Assembly (NCBI GenBank): GCA_958430865.1 | Contig: CAUDNR010002347.1 | Coordinates: 1,161-65,160 of the forward strand | Direction of reading: 5' to 3' | Length of the DNA: 64,000 nucleotides | From: Entrophospora sp. SA101 | Lineage: Eukaryota; Glomeromycota; Glomeromycetes; Entrophosporales; Entrophosporaceae | Part shown: piece by piece, positions 55,630 through 64,000 of the stretch | Layout: each line of letters opens with the position of its first letter | How positions within the stretch are numbered: position 1 is the first letter of the stretch | The notes under the pieces: model-generated | Database searches by the model: none | Told to the model about the DNA's origin: nothing | What the model saw: only the letters and a program-made list of their open reading frames with translations | Program-made: the position numbers and the translations under genes

Positions 55630-55890
55630 ATGGCATTTTATCGTTGTCCCTATATCCTTAGAACTGGAGAAGTCTGTAATCGGCCATGTTACCATCCCAA
55701 TGGGTGCAAAGTTCACCGGGATTCACCTATTCGTTACCCTTGTAAAGAATATGGTTGTGTTAAGTTAACTTATTCCGATTATGGTTATTGTGACCCCCAT
55801 GCACAGAAACATCGTAGAAGAGAGTATAATCAACAGAAGAAGCTGGAGAAGATGTCACAAAAATCAGAAGCACTTGGAGAAAATACATAG
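55630..55890 (+). CDS. small Cys-rich (zinc-type) protein, second copy
   Basis: 86 residues. MAFYRCPYILRTGEVCNRPC, PNGCKVH, CKEYGC, YGYCDPH, then a basic coiled tail. Homologous to the 91-residue protein at 21957-22232 by Cys/His spacing and the GEVC..R.C...P.GC..H string. It is divergent from the polymerase (112 bp between ATGs), the same arrangement as at 22.2 kb. Confidence 0.65.
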   Translation: MAFYRCPYILRTGEVCNRPCYHPNGCKVHRDSPIRYPCKEYGCVKLTYSDYGYCDPHAQKHRRREYNQQKKLEKMSQKSEALGENT

Positions 55891-55894
55891 TGAT

Positions 55895-56490
55895 ATTGGC
55901 TGTCACAAGTTGTCACGAGTTCGTCACAAGTAAAAAAATCAGTAGAAAGGTGTGTTCTTGAGAGTCTGAGTTCGAAAAAAACTGTTCTCGATAACTGTCA
56001 CAACTGTCACAAGTTACTTAGGTTGATTTTTCGATTCCTACCTTATTTTTTTTTCTATGGGTACACCATATGTATATGTATCAAAGGTAGGTATACATAT
56101 TGGGTATATAACATAGGTATATATTGAGGTATATGCGCATATAACATATGTAGGTATTGGGAATATATCATAGGTATATATCATAGGTATATATCATAGG
56201 TAAGTATCGGGTAAGGGCGAAGCCCATTGCTTTGCAATTAGATATAGTACATATAACATGGGTTGGTATCAGGTATATGTCTTATAGGTATACCATAGGA
56301 AAGTTTTTTTTTTTCCCTTAGAATTCTACTAGTTTACTTAAGTAACTTGTGACAGATATAAATAAGTAATCAAGAGAGAAACGAGAAGGCTCAAAACTCT
56401 CAAACAACTGTCACAAGTTCTGTCACAAGTACCTGCAAACAACTAGTGACATCTAGTTACAGCTCGTGACAAAAATTTCAGATACGCAAA
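55895..56490. repeat. iteron-like GTCACAAGT cluster and GGTATATATCATA array
   Basis: About ten copies of CTGTCACAAGT or near variants in both orientations, grouped at 55.90-55.93, 56.00-56.02, 56.34-56.35 and 56.40-56.47 kb. Between them (about 56.05-56.29 kb) is an AT-rich array of GGTATATRTCATA-like units. Direct and inverted short repeats around an AT-rich stretch next to a polymerase gene resemble an origin or a regulator-binding region, but nothing proves it. Confidence 0.55.
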
Positions 56491-56547
56491 GGCAGAATAT
56501 TATAAGGAAACAGATAAAATAAATTTTTGCTTTTACGTATCACCAAG

Positions 56548-56823
56548 TAAGGATAACCATTCGGCACTACGTGCCTCATCATTGGATGCTTTGGTGTATT
56601 ACCAGATATGTTAACAATTCGGCACTACGTGCCTCATCCTTGGGTTACCAAATAGGATAACAATTCGGCACTACGTGCCTCATCCTTGGGTTACCAAATA
56701 CGATAACAATTCGGCACTACGTGCCTCATCCTCGCGTTTCCAAATAGGATAACGATTTGGCACTACGTGCCTCATCCTCACGTTTCCAAATAGGATAATG
56801 ATTCGGCACTACGTGCCTCATCT
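56548..56823. repeat. 46-bp minisatellite
   Basis: About six units with core TTCGGCACTACGTGCCTCAT and a CTTGGGTTACCAAATAGGAT spacer. Each core is itself a palindrome (GGCACTACGTGCC). The core occurs inverted at 538-557. Confidence 0.9.
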
Positions 56824-56990
56824 TTGACGAGGCAAATGCAAAACGTACGTCATTCGAATGACGAGGCAAATGCAAAATGTACGTCACTCGAATGACGAGG
56901 CAAATGCAAAATGTACATCATTCGAATGACGAGGCAAATGCAAAATGTACGTCACTCGAATGACGAGGCAAATGCAAAACGCTCGTCATT
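56823..56990. repeat. 34-bp minisatellite
   Basis: About five units of GACGAGGCAAATGCAAAATG plus TACGTCACTCGAAT, with ATTCGAATGAC-type palindromic joints. It directly follows the 46-bp array. Confidence 0.9.
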
Positions 56991-57016
56991 TTCGGGTGGG
57001 TTATAGTCCGCACTAA

Positions 57017-57056
57017 GTGGGATACTTGGAGTCTGTACAGACTCCAAGTATCCCAC
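57017..57056. repeat. 40-bp perfect palindrome
   Basis: GTGGGATACTTGGAGTCTGT followed by its exact reverse complement, without loop. It lies at the 3' edge of the decayed gag and at the right edge of the minisatellite region, so it may mark an element terminus or a recombination junction. Confidence 0.9.
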
Positions 57057-57558
57057 TCCATGTTAGAATAATCAAGCCTGGTGTCTTCCTCCAGACTTCA
57101 GCTTGTCCTTTCAAGCATGTTGGTGCTATTTGAAGTCTTTTTTCAATAGAAGTATTATTCGCCTCACATGCTTTGTTAAAACTTCTCCACTACTGATGTG
57201 GGTCATCTACTTCTCCATTGAATTTAGGCAATTCCACTAGCCTTTGTTCCCCTCCTCTACTTGGACGTTCCATTCTGTTTGCTAAATTTAACAATGCATT
57301 CACTAGATCTCCTGCTGGGGGCACTGGTCCTCCTCATCCTCCTGCTCCATCTCCTTGTGGTGCTGGCCCTCCTCCACCTCCACCTGCTCCATCTGGTGCT
57401 GGTTCTCCTCCACCTCCACCAAATCCTCCTGGTCCACCCCCTGCTCCATCATATGGTGGTTGTGGTGGTGGATAAAAATGGAGTCCTCCTCCATTATTTA
57501 GCAGTGGTGGTTGATTATTGTTATTGTTTGTTATTAAGTATTGACACATAAAAAACAA
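57057..57558 (-). pseudogene. Ty3-type gag fragment
   Basis: Minus-strand start MFFMCQYLITNNNNN leads into a Gly/Pro-rich tract. After a TGA (57334-57336) comes NALLNLANRME, LVELPKFNGEVDDPHQ, a TAG (57190-57192), then WRSFNKACEANN, IAPTCLKGQAEVWRKT. FxGxxxDP...W...F....aN...LkGqAxxW is the Gag signature of Ty3/gypsy elements. The zinc knuckle and pol are absent. The proline-rich open frame on the plus strand is its antisense shadow. Confidence 0.68.
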
Positions 57559-58275
57559 TTACATTCCAAATAGTGTTGTGTTGTGAACAATTATTTGTTT
57601 GAGTGAAGGAATAAGAACAGGTAACAAAATTTTAACCCATGCAATTGTTGATCAATCATGAATTTGAAATGTTGGTTTGATTCATTTTTGTCAACAATCA
57701 CTTCACCAACAGTTGTTTCATTAACAAATGGTTTGAATTTAAGAAGTTGGAAGCAACCATATGACAAACCTTTGAAATAGTCTAATAAATTAAATTGTAC
57801 TACTCAAAATTTATTTAAAGGGTTGGTTTTCGACATAACTCTCTTCTTAACTCTTCTCTTGACATATCTCTTGATATAATCAAAATAACCTTAATATAAT
57901 GAATGTCTATGAAATGATTATAAACACAATCAATATTTAAGATATACGATTAAGACAAGACATGAGTGATGTATGGAAATCAAACAAATTTATTTAATAA
58001 AACAATTGTTGCTGATTCAACAATGTTACTCAGATCATCATCAACTGTATTTTCAATCTTTTCAATGCACAAATGAGCAAAAAAAACAAAAAATTTGAAT
58101 AACAGTGGGTTTGTTTTTTTTTTGTTTTTTTTTGTGCACTATTTAAAAATACAAATATAATTTATTTGTTGAGCAAAAAAAAGCTTTTTTTAAATCAAAG
58201 AGTACACACTGACAAGACTGTTTTCATGAAAGATATAAAAAGTCATTTTTCGAATTATTGAATTTATTTCTTAGA
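57559..58275. other. AT-rich intergenic region
   Basis: No gene, repeat or RNA signal recognised. Confidence 0.6.
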
Positions 58276-59775
58276 CTAGTCAACAAGTAACCTTTTTGCA
58301 TTTTCTATATTATATGCAGATCTATTAATTGGTAAAAAAATATAGACTAATAATTCATCAAAAAAATCTTTTAATTTTGGTTCATGTTGTTCAATCATAT
58401 CCTTAAAGTTTTGAAGGTTTAACTCAATATCTAAATTTAATTGTCTTTGTCTTTTATATAAGATTTGTGACAACAATTTAATTCTTTCGCCAAATTCATT
58501 GAAGTGTTTTTTTGTATTTTTTTCATATTCATTTAAATTTTTTTGCATTCCTTTTATTTTATTTAATAAGATATCAAAATTTTCTTTTGATAAAGACTTT
58601 TTTTCATCCTCATGGTACACAGTGAGTCTCGGTATAGTGTATTTGGGGGTTTAGTGGATAATTTTTCAAAACCAAATTTTTCTATAACAATTTTATTTCG
58701 GTTTAACGGATTTAACGGATTTTTCATATAAATTCGGTTTACCAGATATTTTTTAAAAATTCATACGTGTCACTTACAATAAATTTTTCTCGATATTACG
58801 ATAATGATGATCTTTACTATTTTGGGCTAATAAGAGTAATGACGCGCAAATATTAAATATTAATATTAAGAATGTAAAATAATCAGCAATACATCCGCAA
58901 TTTCGTCTAACATATTTTTAACTATTTCTTGGCAATGACACTATAAATATGTCATTTCCTTTTGTTTTTTTATATGCTAAAATCGTAAATATTGTAAAAG
59001 GACAAAGTGAGGTCGATGACGATGAAACAAATGAAACAAATGAACCTGAGCTGATGATCATCAATATGGAAGCTATAAAAGTTCCGGAAACTATACTTAA
59101 ATATGTACAGCAAAAGATTTTAGATATTGATTTTCAAGTAATTAGAAATGTCAAAAGATTAAAAAGTGAAATCCTCAAGAACAAGTACAAACAAGAATGG
59201 AAGATTATTATAATGTCAACGTTTAAGTGAATGAATTGTTTTTTCTTTAAATTTTTTATCAACTGTATTTTTATTATCATCATTATTATTTGCATTCATA
59301 TTATTAAAATAAAATTAATTTTTTACGTAACATGTATCACATGATTTAATCAAAAATTCGATTTTTTACGAATATCTCGGCATAGCGGATAAATTTCCTG
59401 GAACAAACATATCCGTTATACTGAGACTCACTGTGTAATTGATATTTATATCTAACCAATAATCAAAATTTACATCAACATCATCAGTTAAATTTTCCAA
59501 AATATGAGATAATTGTAATCATTTTCAACAATATGAATTTCTCCAAATTCTCCTGATATTTGCTTTTTAACAGCATTTTTTCCACCTCTATCTGGCACCA
59601 CAATTGATAAATAATGTAAATGACAAAGTTGATCACCAACTTGAAGGTAATTATAAGTTTCATATGTTTTATTTATTATAGAACTGCATTTAGCAGCTTC
59701 AGTGAATTTTCTAAATGGATCATGAGATTCACAACCTTCAAGAACACATGGGCCATGAATTTTAGGTCTTGACAT
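58276..59775 (-). pseudogene. zinc-type/coiled-coil gene split by a pogo-like element
   Basis: The 5' part (59775-59438) begins MSRPKIHGPCVLEGC and has a C..C...C...C..H pattern (FTEAAKCSS, LCHLHYLS). The 3' part (58617-58276) is a coiled-coil segment with HEPKLKDFFDELL and ends NAKRLLVD. Removing the 818-bp element and one TA of the target duplication joins ...DINI to YHEDE in frame. A separate small indel near 59508-59512 shifts the 5' part. The ending EPKLKxFFDEL is a pattern I associate with a repeated fungal family, but I cannot name a function. Confidence 0.55.
58618..59435. mobile_element. pogo/Tc1-mariner-type element
   Basis: TIRs CACAGTGAGTCTCGGTATA (left) and its complement ending GTGTC-type ...TATACTGAGACTCACTGTG (right), flanked by TA on both sides, the mariner target duplication. 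The interior contains TTCGGTTTAACGGATTTAAC. A 93-codon plus-strand frame (58949-59230) with DDDETNETNEPELM resembles the acidic C-terminal end of pogo transposases, so it is a deletion derivative. Confidence 0.75.
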
Positions 59776-60915
59776 TTTAAATTATTTAAATATTTGGTTT
59801 TTGGTTGTTATAACTTTTTTTTCCCCTAATTAACTTGTAAGAAAGTTGCTTTTACATTAGGTCGAAATCAAGTTCTTTATACACATGTTCATTTACATAT
59901 TAGCCCGAATTGTGCGAATCCGCTCGGTTTGGGTGATTCCACTCACTCAAATTGTGCGTTTTTCGCTCAGATTGCGCGAATTCGCTCACTTTGTATCTGG
60001 GCGAATCCGCACGTTTTGAGCGATTCCTCCTATTCCGGGAGAATCGTCATTAATCTCTACTAAATAAAGTTAAATAAATATGAATATGTTACGGATTGAT
60101 TAATAAAATTAAATACGCGAAACGTAACACGAATTCAGATGATAATAAATAATTATACATGTTATTGATAAATAAAAATAGAAATAATAAAATAAAAATA
60201 AAAATAAATAAAAAAATAGATTAAAACAAAATAATAATAAAAGTAAAAATAGAAATAAATTTAATTTGACCCAAAATTTAAAGGGTTCGGCCAAATTATC
60301 GTCGTCATCATCTGATCCTGGTAACACTTGTCCTTTTATAATGATTTTTAAAAAACAAAAAAAAAAAACATTACCTTGTTAGAAATGCAAATAAAAAAAT
60401 TCACCTTGTTAAAAAACGGGAAAACCGTCGCCTTGTTAAAAAGATTAATTAAAGAAACTTAGTTAAAAATTATTATGTAAAATTAACCAATAAAAATTAA
60501 TCTTATGAAGGGTGATCGTCAAAAATATCACAATTTAGCCAATGAAATCAAATGTCCACTATGCTACTTACCTTACGTTAATAAATTTGAAGACAGGATG
60601 TTGATGATATACCCTGGTATTAATCAAATATGTTACATAAGCAAGCTCTTTCTAAGAACAACCAACGTAAACTCGTAGTAAAAACATCACAAATCCCAAG
60701 CAAGCATTATGACTCAATATAATTGATTTGACTCTCCAATTAATTTGACTCAGTTAATTTGACCCCTCATTTTTATTTCCAAAAACAAAATGATTTTCTC
60801 TATTACTATACAATTACGCGGCAAATAATTATAAAATAGTAATGCTCTCGAAAAATTTAAAATTTTATCGTTTTAAAATTTCATTATTTTCATTATTGTT
60901 TAAATTTTTTTAAAC
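59776..60915. other. intergenic region with GCGAATCCGCTC motifs
   Basis: From about 59.90 to 60.05 kb, five to six copies of a degenerate GNGCGAATYCGCTC element occur. Elsewhere the region is AT-rich with homopolymer-like AAATAAAAATA stretches; no gene seen. Confidence 0.55.
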
Positions 60916-62585
60916 ATGTCATTAAATAAACTTCGTGATGAAGTACTTTCTAATCAAGCTGGCGAAGAAAGAGTTGAAATTAATCAAAGACACTTAATTG
61001 ATAAAATTTTAGCAAGGTATTATCAATTGTCAATTATCGGTATTATTATTACAAAAGTCTTTTAACTTACCGTAAATTTCTTGATATTTTTAATCAATAG
61101 ATATTCCAATGAATTTGTTGTTTATAGAGAATTATTACAAAATTCTGGTAAATGTTTTTTATTTTTCGAGTAAAATAATTGATATATAGAAAAATCGATC
61201 AACTATTAAATTATTGTTTTTAGATGATGCTAAAGCTACAAACATTGAAATAATATTTGAGACTAAAAAGCCTAAAAATGTTAGCATGTCGGATAAATGT
61301 GTGAGAATATTGTTCAAAAACAATGGTTTTTTATTTAGGCCTGAAGATTGGAATAGATTGAAAAAAATTGCTGAAGGAAATCCTGATGAACAAAAGGTTT
61401 ATATATATATCTTTTAAAATTTTACGATTCATATACACATGTATGCATTTATATTATATACATAATACTTAATAGATTATATATAATTGAATTTAGATTG
61501 GTGCCTTTGGTGTTGGATTTTATTCCTTGTTTTCAGTTTGTGATGATCCTTTGTAAATAACTATTATTAAAAATTTCTTTTTTTATTATGGATTACAATT
61601 ATTCTTTTAATTATTAATCCCATGAATAAACTATTACTACTTTTTTACATATTTAAATAGTGTATCATCAGGTACACAAGCTATGGCCTTTTATTGGCGT
61701 GGAGATCAATTATTTTTTAAACGAAAGGATATCAAACAGAATGATAATATTTGGACAACATTTTTGATGGATACTATTGAAAATGGAAAAAAAGTAAGCC
61801 TATAATTTATTTTTGTGATAGTGATATGTATATATTGATTGATTGATTGATTGATTTGTTGGTTGGTTCTATTTTAGTTACCTGAAATAGAAGTTTTTGG
61901 ACGTTTTCTAGTAACTTCACTGGTAATAATGATCGTTTATATTTAAAACTGATATTTTTAAATTAAAGCATATGACAGAAAGATATAAATATATAAACAA
62001 GTAATCATTTATTATCACCATCACTATTATCAACTTATTTCAGGGCTTCACAGGGAATCTTAATAAAATTACAGTCTACTTTGATAACATCCAAGTAATT
62101 CAATTAACAAAAAAAATGGATGTACCACGACCAATGTCAATCAAACATGGAATAAAAAAAAATTCACCAAATAATCTGTTTGAATTGAAATCAGTTAATG
62201 TCTACAAAGCTCAATTAGATGTTAATATCTTAATTACTTCAACAAAATCTCCAATAAAAAATTTTTTATCTGGAAAATCCACAATTTTCCTAAAAATTGC
62301 TAGTGGTAATGTTGATTTAAAGATTCCAGAGCCATTTCGTGTGGAAATGGAACGTGCCACCAAGAAATGGCCTCCAAAAAATACAAAGATACAAATGATT
62401 TTTACTAGTTATGATGAACAATGTTCTTCAGATCAAAATAAATATATTTCAAATGTATTCAGAGATTTATTGGCATTCCCTGAACAAGGTAAAATATTTA
62501 TAGGGTTTCCTACTTTTCAAACAACTGGTTGTTCTGCGCACCTTGCAGCTAGACTAATTCCTACAGTAAGTAACCATATTTGTTA

Positions 62586-62623
<38 letters not shown>

Positions 62624-63455
62624 AAATAGTTTTTCATCAAAAAAATACATATTTATTTGTCCCTTTATTATTATTATTATTATTTTAAGGTTGAACGTGA
62701 ATCAGTTGATTTGGCACATAAAACCCTAGCAAAATATAATGAAGGAATGTTATCTTTAGCTGGTACATTGTCTCGTATAATATATGAAGATGAGCTGATA
62801 CAAATTTCAAAACTGTACAAGAGCTTGTTTGGTTCAAAGCCTGCAACATTTCAAAAGAAATCTGAATTTGAAGATTTTCAAAAACGTGTAGCACATGTTT
62901 TGGCACATTTTACATTTAAACAAAGTACACCTAGAAATGAGATCTCAACAATCAGTGAATCACAATTTTTTAATTGTATATCAACTCCATTACCAATATT
63001 ATCTACTCATGGTATTTTACCAATTGAATCTATTAGAATACCAACCCCTGAAACAGTGCTTTTTATCAAGAGCATCCCAATTGTTCCACCATTATTGTTA
63101 AATAAATGTTGTGAATTTTTCAAAAAAGCAAAAGATACTTTAAAGCTCATGTCTGAAATCTCAATAAATGACATTTTTAAGGAATTAGAAGGTCGTGCAT
63201 TAGATGAAGACGAAATAATAAGTTTATTGAAATGGTGGATAGGTTATGAACCTAAAAATTTAGCTGAAACGGAGAAACTCATGAAACTTGCTACTATACA
63301 AGTTAAAAAAACTAAGGTGCCTCTCAGTAATATATCTTATTATTTAGATCCGACTGTTATTCCACTTGATGTGGAAGTTCCTTTAAATGTTTTACCTTAT
63401 TCAATAAGTAAATGCTTTGATAAAAAAGACATTGAAACTTACTTTAGGTCAGTGC

Positions 63456-63489
<34 letters not shown>

Positions 63490-64000
63490 TCCATTTATTT
63501 CAATAATTTCTAAATATTAACTTGATAAATTTATTGTGTTCATATTGTTAGTGGTTGGTCCAAATTAAATTTGATTACATGGATTCAATTTATTACCACA
63601 AAACCTTCATTTGAACAAGATCCAGCATTTTCAGAAGAAATTCTTAGGATCATTTCACGTCAATCTGGACATGATTTTGAATTTGTTTCTGAACAAGATC
63701 AAGCAACTATTAAACAGCTTTTGGCCAACAAAGAATGTATACCAACATCAGTTGGAATGAACAAGCCAAGTCAATCTTATTTTCCAGGTGTGGATTTATT
63801 CACAGATTTACCTATAGTTTGCTTTCGATATAAAATAAGTGACAAATTCCTTGCTTTCTTGGGAGTTAGAAAGGTAAAGTTTGTAGTATTATTTATTAAT
63901 TAATTTATTATATATAATGCTTATTAAATTGATTGATTAATCAATATTTTTTTTTTCTAAAATTAATTCAGCATATTGAACCACAACTTTTATTTGATCG
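60916..64000 (+). CDS. DUF3684-like HSP90-type ATPase-domain protein, 5' part
   Basis: Ten exons, all GT-AG and phase-consistent: 60916-61016, 61101-61147, 61224-61396, 61496-61551, 61661-61793, 61878-61922, 62044-62565, 62690-63447, 63552-63873 and 63972 onward, open at the window end. The N-terminus holds a GHKL ATPase core: VVYRELLQNSDDAKATNIEIIFET (helix with the Asn/Asp ATP-site residues) and IGAFGVGFYSLFSV (glycine loop). The rest (FPTFQTTGCSAHLAARLIPTVERESVDLA, LLKWWIGYEP, FFPGVD-like YFPGVDLFTDLP) fits the large fungal DUF3684 proteins, typically well over 1000 residues. The biochemical role is unknown; the fold suggests an ATP-driven chaperone-like function. It looks intact and ordinary. 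Confidence 0.8.

Noticed and set aside
56548..56990. CRISPR-like array
   Set aside because: Spacers between units are themselves repeated, and the genome is eukaryotic; these are minisatellites.
57218..57475. Proline-rich plus-strand open frame
   Set aside because: It is the antisense of the Gly/Pro-rich tract of a minus-strand gag fragment, whose downstream frame shows a Gag signature.
60109..60327. Minus-strand Leu/Phe-rich open frame
   Set aside because: It is the translation of an AAATAAAAATA low-complexity stretch.

Overview
The window is a stretch of an AT-rich eukaryotic nuclear genome. Short GT-AG introns, fungal-type HIS4 and DUF3684-like genes, many multi-copy lineage-specific families and dense mobile DNA suggest an arbuscular mycorrhizal fungus (Rhizophagus type). 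No rRNA, convincing tRNA or CRISPR array was seen. Products were named from motifs read by eye; nothing was searched.

Layout. 1-1640: minisatellite and palindrome-rich non-coding DNA. 1665-6668: a divergent pair, a PrimPol/origin-binding-helicase gene broken by TGA codons and a tyrosine recombinase, probably the core of one mobile element. 6.8-18.5 kb: accessory genes, including coiled-coil proteins sharing a C-terminal KARKIYxLF-type domain, a RING version, a PD-(D/E)XK-like gene, tiny MSRKSK proteins and a C2HC/IQ-like protein; the last coiled-coil gene is split by a composite hAT-type MITE. 18.9-21.0 kb: a HIS4 fragment truncated at both ends. 22.0-26.9 kb: a decayed protein-primed-type family B DNA polymerase with a divergent small Cys-rich gene. 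27.5-40.3 kb: more accessory genes (membrane protein, seven-exon PD-(D/E)XK-like gene, P-loop ATPase with a mitochondrial-like leader, Crinkler-like protein, two tandem C2HC/IQ-like genes). 42-56 kb: a Maverick/Polinton-like gene set (packaging ATPase, DDE integrase, family B polymerase) interleaved with a retroelement-type Gag-Pro unit that has two candidate -1 frameshift sites. 55.9-57.1 kb: iteron-like repeats, two minisatellites and a 40-bp perfect palindrome. 57.1-57.6 kb: a decayed gag. 58.3-59.8 kb: a gene split by a pogo-like element. 60.9 kb to the end: the 5' part of a DUF3684-like gene, the only clearly ordinary host gene.

Recurring themes. (1) A modular cassette (MSRKSK gene divergent from a coiled-coil gene, then a small minus-strand gene, a conserved ~400-bp block, a second conserved block and a C2HC/IQ-like gene) recurs near 12.2-16, 31-34.3 and 36.8-40.3 kb in varying completeness. 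(2) Nine in-frame interruptions in otherwise continuous genes are all TGA, several at sites where the family suggests arginine (CGA), which fits CpG deamination. (3) Two unrelated family B polymerase genes each carry a homologous small zinc-type gene head to head.
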